A stretch of DNA of 64,000 nucleotides, taken from positions 62,001 through 126,000 of the forward strand of contig JPHH03000031.1 in the NCBI GenBank assembly GCA_000750105.3, in the 5' to 3' direction. A model generated the notes under the pieces. That model was not told the origin of the DNA and did not search any database. It worked only from the letters and a program-made list of their open reading frames with translations. Of the stretch, positions 10,807 through 23,802 are shown piece after piece. Every line of letters begins with the position of its first letter. Position 1 is the stretch's first letter. Origin of the DNA: Tolypocladium sp. Sup5 PDA-1 (Eukaryota > Ascomycota > Sordariomycetes > Hypocreales > Ophiocordycipitaceae). The position numbers and the translations under genes are program-made.

Positions 10807-12537
10807 AAGAGGCGCAACAGACGCTTGGCCTCTGCTGGGTCAGGGTCCAGCCAGGGCCACGGCCGGGGCCAGCGGGTGTGTCGTGACGAGTCGTGCCTGG
10901 CTCAGCTCCTGGGTCTTTTGCCAATGCTCGCGCAGCACGTCACGTATCGCGGCCTCTGCTGCCCACGATGGGGGGCTTGATTGGCCTGGACCCGTCTCAG
11001 GCTGGGAGGGCCTGCAGTGCCCGCACAGGCTAAAAATCGCCAGCGGCGGGCCTGGCGATTGGCCGCTTGGCGGCTGCGCCCAAGCAGGATGGATGACGAT
11101 GACGATGCTGCGGGCGATGGGCTGATAACATGACGGCCTCTGCCTGCTCCTCTCATCTCCTCGCCCATTGTCCGTGTTTGTCTGGAACAGCAGACCCTAG
11201 TCCGTAGGTACGGAGCAGAGCCCTGCCAGGTCTCGACATTCATCGACCAGCTCAATTGACCTCGGACGAAGGAGGGCCTTGGCTGCCCTCGTCCAGCAAC
11301 GGGCTAACCAGCTCGGCCCGGCTAGCACTGAACGCTCTCGCCATCCCATTCCACAGATTCCGATATGCCGCAGTTCTCGATTCCCCCCCCCTGTCGAGCT
11401 GTCCGTGGAGCACTGCTGTCCCACTCGTCGTGCCCACCCCTGTCCCTGTCCGTGATGCCGATGCGAGCTTGGGTTGCAGCTGGAGGGGCTTCGCGCGAGG
11501 CTGGAGCCCACGCAGTACGGAGTAAGGAACTTACGTGCTGCCTTTAATAGCTACCCGAGCCCGTCGAGGCTCGACGACCATGGATCGTATTCTCCCTCTT
11601 TGCCATTCTTTCCCTTTGTCCCCTCGGTCCCGATCCCATTCTGCCGGCCGTGTTGCAACTTGCAAGCGGCTCTTTGACGGCTGTATTCACTGCTGCAACC
11701 CGTCCTGCGGGCCTGCCCTGGAACCTTTGTTGACGCTCGCTCACACTCACCTTGGACAGCTGTCGTGCTGCTGGCCGGATTGGGCTGCCCGCTGGAACGC
11801 AGGCCTGGCTTCCCCAGAAACCCGAAACCCAAAACTCGGCGTGCCTCCCGCTCTTTGATGAATGCGTAAAGCGTCTCTTCTCTCAATTCTCGGCTCCCTC
11901 GGCCTCCCCAGCTTCCCTCCCCCGACGCAGGGCGAGCGCCCATCGCGATAAGCTGCCTCGCTCACCTCCCTCTCACCTTATCTGAATCTCGGCCCCCACG
12001 CTACGACGACTTCGCCCGGACAAATCGCGTGTTCCATCTTTGTGTTGACTTGATTCACGGCCAGCTGTGACTGTGGGCACTTTTCTGCAGTGTCCCTTGC
12101 CAAAATCTCAGTGCATATACCACTTCCCTTCTGCAGCTGCATCTTCGCCACTGCAGCGATAGCAGGTCCTCGACCGTCTGCCGTCCTCGGAAAGCCCATG
12201 ACGAATTCCTGCCGCACTTGGTCGTCTCCAGAGTGACGGTTGCGGAGAGGTCTCACCTTGGAAGCTTGGCTTTACTGCCGCTCGCCAAATCCCAGACACG
12301 GACTGTGGCTGAGACATCTGCGTCAACAGCAGATCCCACGCCGCTCCTGCGGACGGCAACGGTCGTTTTCTTGCCCGGACCATCGTGCTGCCGGCTCTCT
12401 CTTGGCCCTCGTCGTCACTCTCTAGCAGCTGGCATACCCGTTCCCTGCCTGTCGCCATGTTCTTCTAACGCTCCCTCAACCAAACCGCGGACTGCTCCAC
12501 CAAGATATCCAGGGCAGACGCGAAACGCCAACTCACC

Positions 12538-15500
12538 ATGAACGTGGAAAAGTGGAAGTGGAGGAGCTCGTCCGGCCTGGCGATAGCACAGTCGCAGAGC
12601 CATCAGCATGAGTTGGAAAAGCCGCTGTTGTCCGAGTCGGCCGAGGGCAAGGCCCCTCGAGTGCTCACCAGGGCGTTGCGGTCGTTGAGCAGCTCATCCC
12701 TGGACTCGATTGCTGCGGCCTCGGTCAGGAGCTCGTCGTCTACGAGGCGGCTGCAGAAGGCCTCTTCAACCTCGGGGTCCAACTCCATGATCGGACGCCT
12801 ACAACGTCGAGTTTCCAAAGACTCGGCCGCCAACGGCTCACCCTCCGACTCTCCTGGCAGCCCCAGCGAAGGGCCGCAGCCGTACTCCACGATGGAGGTG
12901 GTCCAGTACGGCCCGCTGAAGGCGGACATCTCCCTCCTCAAGGCGCGCTCCGAGTATCTCGTCCTCTCGGACCAGTGCCTGGTCAAGTTTGCCAGCAGTG
13001 AGGCAGCTAGAAGCGCTTTCCCGCAGCTCAAGCAAGCCGGAGCCCACGCCCGGGACGCAGCGCCATACCACCTTCACGCCTCTGGCAAACTCGCCTCGGG
13101 CGACGTGCGGCTGGACATTCCCCTGCGCTCCATCGTCGCAGCCTTCAACGAGGACGGCGCCAACCACCGGGCGGGCGTCGAGATATGGTGGTTCTCGCAC
13201 TGGCCGCGCCTCGGATACTGCAAAGCGCACCTGCAATTTGCGCTCCCCAAAGAGAGAGACGACTGGCTGGCATCCATCCACCGCGCGTGTAGAGCAAAGC
13301 TTAGGAAGAGCCCCGGAAACTCTCTCATACCCGAGAACCTCAAGACCCGGATCAACCATATCGTTCGGGCCACAGAGGGTCTGATGGACGGAGCATCGCA
13401 CAACCTCATCTTCCCCGTTGCGAGGCGTGTGTTTGGACAGGCCCAGAAAGCATCGGCCGCCGACGAGGCGCACGACAGCACCGACTCGTCCTCGTTCTAC
13501 TTCGTCATCGGGCAGTGCATGTGCCACTTCATCGAAGTCCTCAAGGCCGACCATGCCACCCTCCCAGGCGATTTGCGCGTCAAGGCCGTATCCTACGGGA
13601 CGGTAACGCTTACTCGTTTCAAGGCGTCGGTGGCATCGCACGAGCAGAGATTCATAATGTGTTTCCGGTAAGCCAACGCGTCCTCAACTGCGCCCAGGTG
13701 CAAGTTCCAACTAACCCTTTCAGGTCGCCCTTTGGACGTGAGACCCGACTGGACCTTGCCAGCGTTCAGTATCGGCGCATCATTGAAGCCCTGACCAAGG
13801 CGGACCGTAACCTGAAGCCTATGTGGCCGCAGTACTTCCAGCAGCTCATCTTCGAGGTCAAGGGGCTCCCGCCGCCTCTTCAGCTGACTTCTGGCAACGA
13901 CCTGGGCGGCCTCGAGAAGAGCCTCCAGGCATACTGCGCCGCCTATCATGTCCAAGTCCCAAGGTGGAAGATTGAGTGGAACACTCCACCGCAGCCGGCT
14001 TTTCGACTGCTTCCACCCGACGGCGCGACGTACTCGCCCCTGCAGCTTCTTGCAGTCTTCCGAGCGCTTCGATACAATAGCTTCTTCAAAGCAATATCGT
14101 TTCGCGACGTCGACTTGTCGCCACTCACGGGCAAGAACGACTATTCCCAGTACGGGGACGCTGTGGCATTTAGATCTCTGAGCTGTCAGCACTCACCCCA
14201 TCTGTGCCTTTGCTTTGGAATTAATTGCTGATGTGAAACAGCGTTCAACATTTCCGAGGACCATTACGAAATTCTGCTTCAAGCACCCATCCTTGAGCAG
14301 GAAGTCCATGCCTTGATGTTTGCGTCCGAGTCCATTCGGAGCATCGATATGACAAACGTCCTTGGACTGCAGAGCTCGAGCCAGCGGCAGAGTCGATTGC
14401 AGTGCGACTACGGCAGTCTGCGAAAGATGAGCTCCGAGATGCTCCGCCCCATGCTGATGCTCTGGAGAGAGCAAATGTGCGTGTGCCATAGCATCTCCAT
14501 GTCGGGCAACCCGGTGGCCCCTCACGATGTGGATGAACTCGGTACGTGGACTTTCCGAAAGCCTTTGGTGAAGAAACGGACTGCTGACATGTGTTCCAGC
14601 CAACATTCTGGTCCTCGATCACGTGAATTTTAAGAAGATTCATTTTGCCAAGTGCGCTCTCGGTGACGCCGGTCTGTCCAAGCTGTGGACGGGGCTGGCG
14701 GGCCAGATTCACTCGTTGGAGTGCCTGGACACCTCGGACAACCAGGGCATCGTCAGGTTCGACGTCATCCAGAATACGCTGAGGCGCCTGAGACGGATCA
14801 CAAAGCTCAACATCGCTGGGAATACGCGTATTACGTGCGATGAGTCGCTCTTCGATGAGGAAGCAATCGGCAGTTGGGCGCTGCAGGAGATTGACCTTTC
14901 TGGCATCGCGGTACGTGAGACCAAGTCTGCAAAACTGAACACTGGCTAACGATTGGGCAGCTCAATGATGCCACAGTCGATGTGCTGGCAGCATACCTGG
15001 GCACGGAGAGGTCACGCGGCCTTCATGTTGTGCGGCTCAACAAGTGTGGTCTCACGGGAAGGCAGATTTCTCGTCTATTCCGTGGAATGGGCCAGGCAAG
15101 ACGGCTGACCGTCCACCTGACTGCTAATCGACTTGACGAAGGCATCGATGACCTCTGTGGAGCTATTTCTTGTGGCTATGGCCCCTGGAGCCTGTTCTTG
15201 CCGATGGTTGAGTTTGCCCTCGAGGCCAACTACATCAAGCTCCTACGAGCCTTGACCGTCAACAAGACGATTGAGTGCCTGAGCCTGGCTGGCACGGCTA
15301 CGCCGGACGTAGCGAGCAGCGCTGCCTGCCAGGCCATTGCAGAGTTCTTCTCCAAGAACAGCACCGTTCGCTTCCTGGACATCTCTGGCTACGACTCCAA
15401 GCTCGACGAGGGACGGCTCGGCAGGGAGTTCTCCAAGGCTCTGAGCGGCATTCGGTCGAACACGCGCATCGAGCATCTTCGGGTGCGGAGCCAGATGCTC

Positions 15501-16379
15501 AACATCAACATTGGAGATCTTGCCGAAGCCATCTCGGGCAACAAGACGTTGCATACGCTCGACTGCGAAGGCAATGATTTCAACCTGTCCAACTTCCGGC
15601 ATCTGATCAAGCACCTCGAGGACAACTCGACGATTCGGTACTTTTCAGCCTTTTCGAATAACGAGCTGTCTCGCACAATCCGAAAATCCATGCAGACTGC
15701 CGGCCCAGCTGCGCCCATGCGCCGTGCGTCTGTCATCTCTAGGTTCAGACCCGAAAAATCTCAAGGTGGCCCCGGAAAGCCGCTGGTCCAGCAGCTAAAG
15801 GACGAGTGGGATTCCGCGGTGGCGGACCTGGAGCGCATTCTGGGAAGAAATCAAGAGATCTTCCAAGAGAAGGAGGACCTCGATGATGATGAGGCCTCCC
15901 AAGCAAACCGCAAGGACGGCGATGCGGAGAGCGTCTTCCCGACAGCATTCGGAGGACTCGCACTTAGGGAGTTCGAGTTCCGAAGAGCCAAGGGCTCTCC
16001 TGGCTCTGCTTCTCCCCAGCGACGACCCATTTCTATAACTGCACCGCTAGCTGCCTCTGAGGGGATCATGCGGCCGATCTCCACCGTTTCGAGTGATGTC
16101 GCTATCAGCCCATCCACGGACGGCGGGAGCACTGGAGGCATCCCGAGCCCCCACGAGATGGACAGCCCAACAGACGGGAGCTTTAGCATGGCCGATGTCC
16201 AACACGCACTCGCGGTCTTTGGCGAGTCGCGAGATAGCAACTACACTTATTCAGACGGGCATGATGCCGATGCTGGGTTGCAGATGAAGAAGTATCGACG
16301 CTATTGGGGCAGCGCCTCTGCCCGCATCGACGAGGAAGATGGCGGGAACGGAGACGGGGCGGACGAAGAGTCGCCTTGA
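12538..16379 (+). CDS. PH-domain and leucine-rich-repeat protein
   Basis: Five exons, 12538-13667, 13724-14184, 14242-14541, 14600-14910 and 14961-16379, give 1206 residues. The N-terminal 110 residues are serine-rich and probably disordered. A pleckstrin-homology-like region at about 118-255 (VVQYGPLKADISLL to DDWLASIHRAC) suggests membrane or phosphoinositide contact. From about residue 480 to 990 there are irregular leucine-rich repeats (SLEFLDTSDN-like, LHVVRLNKCGLTGRQ, IECLSLAGTATPD, VRFLDISGYDS, LHTLDCEGNDFNLSN). The tail is disordered and acidic. The order PH then LRR resembles animal CARMIL proteins, but I do not see the other CARMIL parts, so function is left open. The second intron starts with the less usual GTCAGC; the joined frame continues cleanly. 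Long fungal proteins of this layout are known only as hypothetical LRR proteins. Confidence 0.8.
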
Positions 16380-17178
16380 GGGCGGACGGGAATTACTTGC
16401 ATCTTGAGATATCATTGGTTTTGCTTGGAGTTGGAGAGGGACCATGGTTGAATAGGAAGGCGTCCGCAGGACGTGTGGGAACGATTGCTCTGGCTCTATA
16501 CCCCCCTTTTAGCTCTGGTTAAGGAATGATTTATATCTGTTATTGTACACGAGAGTAATCCACTGTGCCTCCGTGGGATGTGATCGCCCCGTCCTGTCCT
16601 CATCCTGTTAGCACTCTGCATTGGAGTTGCATCGAGCCGTGATTTCAAAAAGCTGCGGACTCTGGAGCATCGACATGGACACGAAGGGTGCGAAGTACTT
16701 CGAGGTACCTTATGCATATATGCGAGGTCCTTGTCGAACCGCATAAGCGCATAACCCTCAGCAAAGCCACAGCGGGTGGGCCCAGGGGGATGCTCTTCTA
16801 GCTTCTAGCCTGTCACTAACAAGCCACGCAATTTGGCCACAAGCGAGGTGTTAGGCCAACTCAGCCCAGCCGTCTTGTTCCAGCGAGGCATCCGTTCATC
16901 ATCTCCGAGAAGCTGGCGGAAGCTTCGTCATCGTCCTCATCAACCACCTACCACCTACCGCCGCCGCTGGTAGCTGGGCCCCCGCCTGCTTTTGCGCACG
17001 GTGCTCAATTGCAGCGTTTGCCTCTTCACAGATACTCAACTCGCCCTCTCCAGCAGACGGGACTCCCCCATCGCGGAGCTTCGGCGTGCTCCTCCCGACT
17101 ACATCGGTCCCCAACGGGGGCACCGCAGCGTCCGAGCTGTAACATACACGTTGCCTCTCCCGACGAGGCGCCGCAGCC
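16380..17178. other. intergenic, PAN1 promoter
   Basis: 3' region of the PH-LRR gene and the upstream region of PAN1. It includes an AGGGG stress-element-like core near 16785-16790 and pyrimidine-rich sequence before the PAN1 start. No gene is seen. Confidence 0.4.
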
Positions 17179-17523
17179 ATGTATTCCAACTCGAATGCCT
17201 TCTTGGGAGGCAACAGCCAGCGCCCAGGCGGCCAGCAGTATGGCGGAGCGCCGTTCAACAATAACTTGGGGGCAGGCCAGCAACAGCCGGGACAGCAGCC
17301 TGGTCCGTTTGCGCCGCAGCCGACGGGTTTCGGGCAGCAGCCGCTGCAGCAACAATTCACCGGCTACCCGATGCAAGCTCAGCCCACGGGGATGCCGCAG
17401 CCCTCTCAACCGCTCCAGCAGCAGTACACGGGGTATCCGGGACAGGCCCAGCCGCAGCACAGCTTCCAGACCGGAGCCCCGCCGATGCCCTCGATCCCGC
17501 CGCAGTTCCAGCAGCAGTTCCAG

Positions 17524-17554
<31 letters not shown>

Positions 17555-20500
17555 CCCCGGGTCTGCAGCCGCCCCATTCGAGCGGGTTCTCGTCCTCGCC
17601 GCAGCAGCCCTCCGGGCCCACGCAGCCGCCTGCTCCGATGAAGCCGCAGGCGACTGGGTTCACCGAGATGGCAGCGTCGTTCCACGCCGGAGGCGCGGCC
17701 AGGCCCCAAGAGCGCCCGGCCGAAAAGAAAAAGACAAACAAGATCCCCAATATTAGGCTGTCGTTCATCACGGCGCAGGACCAGGCCAAGTTTGAAACAT
17801 TGTTCAAGTCGGCTGTTGGAGACAACTCGACGACAATGTCTGGAGACAAGGCACGGGACCTGCTGATGCGATCGCGACTGGATGGCGACTCCCTGTCCCA
17901 TATCTGGTGAGAACACTTGGTGAAATATATCTTTGCCGACCTGGCCAGTAGCTAACTAAATCACGCAGGACTCTGGCGGATACTACGCGAGCCGGCCAGC
18001 TCTACTTCCCCGAGTTTGCGCTTGCCATGTACCTTTGCAATTTGAAGCTTACCGGCAAGACTTTGCCAAACGGTCTGCCTGAAAGCATCAGGAACGAGGT
18101 TTCGAGCATGGTCGACATCATTGGCTTCAGTGTGGTTGAAGATGGGCCATCCTCGACCACTGCGGGCAATGCACCAAAATTCGGGGCCAACAATGCCTCC
18201 CCTGCTGCGATCCAGCAACCCCAGCCCCAAGCATCCGAATCTCAACTGCTCCAATCCCAGATGACAGGCTTTCCGGGGCAGCAAGCCGGCTTTGGTGGAC
18301 CATCGCAAGGTCTTCAACCACAGCAGACTGGATTCCCAGGAATGCAGAACCCCCAGCCAACCGGCTATCAAGGCCCGCGACCCCCGATGCCGCCTATGCC
18401 CACTGGTTTTGGCCAGCCCTCTGCTGGTGGTATGGCTGCCCCCCTGAATGCCCAGCCAACTGGGCGCCCGGGGCAATGGGGTCTTGTCAACGCACCGTCG
18501 ACAGGTTTGCCGAATATCGATGCCCTGCAAGCCAGAATGATGCCCCAGCAAGGCCGCGAGGCGGGCTCGTACACTACTCAGGGACTCCAGGGCAATGCTG
18601 TCATTCCGTGGGCTATTACCAAGGAGGAGAAGTCTCGATATGATTCTTTGTTCAGGGCCTGGGATGGCTTCGGGAAGGGATACATCGGCGGCGAGCAGGC
18701 GATCGAGATCTTTGGTCAGAGCGGTCTCGAGAAGCCTGATCTGGAAAGAGTTTGGACTCTGGCAGATAACGGTAACAAGGGCCGCCTCGACCTGGACGAA
18801 TTCGCCGTTGCCATGCACTTGATTTACAGAAAGCTCAACGGCTATCCCCTGCCCAACTCGTTGCCCCCGGAGCTCGTTCCCCCCTCGACCCGCAGCTTCA
18901 GCCAGTCCATCGGCACGCTCAAGTCGATGCTAAACCAAGAGTCGGACCTGCGTAAGAACACGGGCGCAGCGCTGCTTCCCCAGAAGACCGGTGTTAGCTA
19001 CATGAAAAACCGGTCCTTCAGGGGAGGTGTCGGCGCAGCGACTACCGGGCGCAAGGATGCTACTGTCTTCCGCAACGATGACGAAGACTTTGGGTATCGA
19101 TCCAGCGCTCGTCGCAGGATGGGCGACAGCTCTGTCCGATCTGATTCTCCTGCGTCGGTTGGATCAAACGAAGATATGACGCTGGATCAGCTTCGCAAGA
19201 AGATCAAGGAGAAGCAGGTCTTACTGGATGCCATGGATTTTGCTGACGAGAAGGATAACGAAGAAGACGATATTCTGGACAGACGTGATCGCCGCGAAGC
19301 GGAGGAGCTCTACCGCCGAATCAGACGCATGCAAACCGACATCGATGCCCACCCCGACGCTGCCCCGGCGAGCGGCGATTCTGATGCAGAGAGGCGTGCG
19401 TTGAAACGCCAGCTCCAGAACCTCACAGACAAGGTTCCTGAGCTCGCCTCTCAGGTTCGAAAGACGGAGAAGGCTATTATGGAGGCAAGACTGGAGCTGT
19501 TCCGCCTCAAGGATGCCAAGGCCCACCCAGGTAGCGGCACCCCGATCGTCGGCACCGGCCCTGGTGGGACTGTAACAGAATCAGACCGACTCAAGGCCAG
19601 AGCCAAGGCCATGATGCAACAGCGGACGGCTGCCTTGACGGGAAAGAAGGTCGACGTCGGAACTGAAGATCATGATGCTCCTAAGCGCCTTGAAGAGGAA
19701 ACGATCAAGGTGAAGAGCGAGAAGGAGGGCAACGAGAGCATGGTCCGCGACGTCGAGGAGAGCGTTCGCGACTTTGCTCGAGGTCTCGAGGACAGCCTGA
19801 AGGAGGGCAGCAAGGATAACAGCAGCGAGCACGAGAAACGGCGCTGGGAAGACGGACTTGGCGTCGAGGACGAGGTTCGAGACTTTATCTTTGATCTCCA
19901 GCGCGACAGCCGGGCGTCTCGTCTTCGTGCTCAGGATAAGCGCGGAGCCCGACCGACGGTCCCGGCTGAAGAGCCGCGTCCGGAGAGGGTCGCTAGCCCG
20001 CGAGTTGAGAGCACGGCCTCGACATCTCGCACTGCTACCCCTCCTGCTGCTGGCGGTTCGTACGCGTCGTACAAGACTCCTGAGGAACGCGCAGCGTTCA
20101 TCAAGCAGCAGGCTGAGCAACGAATGGCCGAGCGCCTGGCTGCTCTCGGCATCAAGGCGCCGTCCAAGCCTGGAGAGAGCGCAGCACAGCGTGCGGAGCG
20201 GGAGAGAGCGGAACGGGCAGCCAAGCTCCGGCAGGCCGAGGAGGAGGATTCCCGCAGAGAGGCTGAGCGCCAGGCTCGTCTTGCCGAGGAACAAGGCGTG
20301 CCTCCTCCAGCACCTGCGGCCGAATCACCACAGGTTGGAACCAAAAAGCCTCCGCCACCACCGACCCGGAAGGGAGGCAGGACTGAAAGCGACGCCGCCA
20401 AAAAGTCCGATGAGCACGCTGCTCGGGCGGCTGAGGAAACAAGACTTGCCAAGGAACATGAGGAACAGCAGCGTGAGACACAAGAGATGGAGTGAGTAGA

Positions 20501-21739
20501 ATCAGTTATTACTTTTCTGTACAAGTTCCGCTAACGTGTGGTAATAGGGAAACTGCCAAGGAAGCCGAAGACGAGTTCGAAAAGGAGCAGAAGGCAACCG
20601 AGGCTCGACTGAAGGCCCTCGAGGAACAGGTGAAACAAGGCAAGCTGAGAAAGGAAGAAGAGAAGAAGCGGAAGAAGGTCGCACTCGCGGAGGCAAAGGA
20701 GAAGGAATCCAAGATGGCGGCGAGACGCGCTGAAATCGAGGCTGCGAAGCAGCGTGAGCTTGAGCTCCAACGCCAGCTCGAGGCCATGAACGACCACAGC
20801 TCCTCTTCGGACGAGGAAGGCCCTGAACAGATCACCCCCCAAGCATCGACACCGACTCTGGGCGGCAGCCAGGTTAGCCACCAGGAGCATGAGCGAAAGC
20901 CCAGCCCTCCCCCGGCCGCGTCTACCAGGTCACCGCCTCCGCCGGCGGTTGTCACTTCGCCGCCATCCGAGACGGAGAGCAAGAACCCCTACTTCAAGAT
21001 GATGTCCCAGTCTTCCGAGGCAGCGTCCCCTGCAGTGTCTACTGACTCTGCTCCTCCAGCAGCGCCGCCTCCGCCTCCACCTCAATCAGACCCTTCCACA
21101 AACCCCTTCCATCGCATGACACAGGAGAACAAGGCCCCTCCTGCCCCTACTGGCCCAATCACTAGAAAGCGCGCGGACTCGGAAGACTGGGGCTCGAGCA
21201 GGGACGACGACGACGAGGACTCGGATGATGATCGCCCAGGCGGCGGCAACGCCGCTCAGCTGGCTTCTATCCTGTTTGGCACCATGGCGCCGCCCCGACC
21301 ACTCTCGGCCGCTGGAAAGGAATCAACACCGGCGAGCCCAGCTCCCGTGAACGATGCTCCTATTGCCTCACCTCCGCCTCCGCCAGTGCCGAGCTCAGAT
21401 GCTCCAGCTGCTCCTCCACCGCCTCCTCCTATGCCAGGAAGCGATGCGCCTACGGCTCCGCCACCACCACCCCCGATGCCTGGCTCCGGAGCACCTGCAG
21501 CTCCTCCGCCTCCGCCTCCGCCTCCGATGCCAGCCTCGGGAGCCCCTCCGCCGCCTCCAATGCCAGGCGCAGGAGGTCCGCCGCCTCCGCCTCCGCCGCC
21601 TCCGGGTGACGCCCCTGCGCCAGCCCCATCTGGTGGGCGCCCTTCTGGTTTCTTGAGCGAAATTCAGTTGGGCAAATCGCTTAAGAAGACGACGACCAAG
21701 GACAAGAGCGCGGCAGCCGTTGCCGGTCGCGTGTTGTGA
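17179..21739 (+). CDS. PAN1: actin cytoskeleton-regulatory endocytic scaffold Pan1
   Basis: Three exons, 17179-17906, 17969-20491 and 20548-21739, give 1480 residues. Two EH domains bind NPF-type adaptors: the first near 193-290 (RLSFITAQDQAKFETLF, joined over intron 1 at HIW-TLADTTRAGQ), the second near 455-550 (ITKEEKSRYDSLFRAWD). A coiled coil follows (about 645-765), then charged helices, and a proline-rich C-terminus ending in an actin-binding WH2-like motif, FLSEIQLGKSLKKT. Pan1 coordinates endocytic coats with Arp2/3-driven actin at cortical patches. The N-terminal half carries several LxxQxTG-type motifs (such as LQQQFTG, LQQQYTG, LQSQMTG, LQPQQTG, LLPQKTG), known as Ark1/Prk1 kinase target sites in yeast Pan1. 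A glutamine run of 11 residues is coded by a CAG repeat. Confidence 0.94.
17521..17553 (+). repeat. CAG repeat coding polyglutamine in PAN1
   Basis: Eight CAG units followed by CAA CAG CAG encode eleven glutamines. Confidence 0.9.
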
Positions 21740-22934
21740 TAAAGCTGTCGTGATTGGGTGCTTCAGGGGAGAGAGCCACGTTGGAGATGGAGACGGACGA
21801 TTTCGAGGCCTCTCGATATGTAGTTAGTAGTATGACTGGGAGCTTGGGCTGGTACGTGATGCTTCGCGTGCCGGCAGCATGATTCTCTAATTTCCGAATC
21901 TCTGAACTTTTATGTGTTCCCCTATATGCGCGTGGTGGTATAGGCCCTCGGGCAGAAGAATCTGGTCTACGAATCGAGCTTGTACTGAAGCCGCCGAGTG
22001 ATCCCGAAGCCTGAAGCCGCGGATCCCTGGTGGTGAGTCAGAAGCACGATATTAAGTGCCACACGCGCGTTGGCAATCAATCGTGTTTGGCTTGTTCGTT
22101 GTAGTAGTAGTAGCCGCGCGAGAACCGCGCTCCAGTCTGGCTGAAACAGGTCTCTGCGTGGTAGTTGCACGGCACATGCCGATCCCAGGTACGAAGTAGT
22201 ACGTGCGCTTGGCTGAGATTTTGCGAGCGTGGTAAGGGTGGGACAATCAGGTCAGGCTCGTGATGATGCTGCTGATGGCAGATGGAAGTCGACGAGGTCC
22301 GCCATTGAAGCACGCGACTCATGCTGGGCAACATCGACGGGTCATGGAGAAGTGCGGAGTAGACGCACGCCCGCGAAGCTAGCATAGATGATAAGCATGG
22401 ACTACGGACTAGATGGACTGGACTTGGCATTCTTCAACGAGAGCGGCTTGTCAATATGCGAGCGTGGGAGGTGACATGACTACAAGGCACGCGGGGATGG
22501 AGTGGGAGGAGGTCAGGAGGAGGAGGTTCACGGATCCCCCGGGGGTGCCGGTCCCGGCAGATTGGGCGGTTTCACGCGGCAATCGGCAGATGGTGGGAAG
22601 CAAGAAACGAGCCAACAAGGGCGATGGTCAAGACATTTTACTCGTCTTCCTTTCGTCTTCTTCTGTTACCGACGGCGTGGCCCTTGGGCTGAGAAAACTG
22701 GAGTCGTCGGTAGGGGTCAAGGTTCTTCGAGGCTGGACTTGGACAGTGCTTTTTGGCGCATCGACGGCGCGGCGGATTATTGCTTCAGCGAGCATGGGAA
22801 GTTGGGAACAGGGCACTAGAGAAAGCCCGATCGGAATATTGTACATACGGGCTACGAAGTAGTCCGTACGGAGCGGAGCACTAATACTGGCCATGATGTC
22901 ACGAGAGGAGTGGAGGCAGTGCCACTGCCGACTG

Positions 22935-22952
22935 TACGAGTATATACTCGTA
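22935..22952. repeat. 18 bp perfect palindrome of TACGAGTA half-sites
   Basis: TACGAGTATATACTCGTA reads the same on both strands. It is two inverted TACGAGTA words separated by TA. Confidence 0.85.
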
Positions 22953-23788
22953 GAGCGAGGAATGACGGGAACGCGCGCCGTCCATTTCATTCATTGTTGG
23001 CAGCCTCGGCCATCCCTCGGCTACGGGTCGACAGGAGACAACTCATTGCTCGCGAGGCAGATGGGGGAACACGATGGCCGCGAACGTCGGCACATCAGGT
23101 CAGGGCCTCTGGAATGGGCCCTGTGTCACGATATGGGGGCGCAGGCTCGTCACGGGGTCAGAATCGAGGTCTCGAGAGCTGGCCGGGCCGTCTTGCCAGC
23201 AGGCCCGCGGACAGCGACGCCATGGAAATTCTCGGATGCCTCGTCTCGGGCTAGCACTGGCACTGGCACTGGCATTGCAATGGATGACGGGGAGAGCCAG
23301 GATAGCCCGGTGCGGTTTTGCAGTAAACGGTGATTCATGGCCGAAGATGATTCATAGCAGGCTTAGTTATCGTCATCGCGAGCAGCATCTACGAGATCTG
23401 TAAAGACCCGTCCGTACTCGTAGGCAGCTGAAACAGAGACCATCGTGGGACCACGGCGCTAGCTGCTGAATGCCGCGCCGTGATTGGCCGAGTGACGCGT
23501 CTGAATGTAAACAACAAAAACGCGTCTCGACGCGACTTCCCCTCTTCGCCCACCACACACCTCAGGCATCCCCCAGGCCCCAGGCCACACCACCGCTGAC
23601 CGCTGACCACCACAAGCCAACTTCAGAGGTTGGGCTGCAACTGCACTGCAACTGCACCTTCACCCACCACACCTCCAGTGTAATCCGCACACGCCCTCCT
23701 TAGTCCTTCCCCATCCCCATCCCCAGCTCTCATCCAGTCAGTTGCTGCCTGCCCCTCTCCTCCCTCACATGTCTCTGTCGACGGCGCG

Positions 23789-23802
23789 TACGAGTACTCG
23801 TA
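23789..23802. repeat. 14 bp perfect palindrome of TACGAGTA half-sites
   Basis: TACGAGTACTCGTA, two inverted words overlapping by two bases. Confidence 0.85.

Larger units (their letters stand above)
9255..12537. other. 3.3 kb upstream region of CBR1 and the PH-LRR gene, no supported gene
   Basis: Divergent upstream space. It has an A21 run (9482-9502), a four-copy CAGAGTC repeat (10779-10806), and the short words TACGGACTA (10052, 10072, 10275 reverse, 10623 reverse, 11198 reverse), TACGAGTA (10236, 10617 reverse) and TACGGAGTA (11516). Open frames of 60-140 codons occur on both strands but overlap each other and show no domain; pyrimidine-rich sequence from about 11.5 to 12.5 kb looks like promoter and leader of the PH-LRR gene. 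Confidence 0.5.

Noticed and set aside
12838..13641. 267-codon minus-strand frame
   Set aside because: Lies fully opposite exon 1 of the PH-LRR gene; typical antisense shadow in GC-rich coding DNA.
19581..20294. 237-codon minus-strand frame
   Set aside because: Antisense shadow of PAN1 exon 2, leucine and arginine-rich, no domain.
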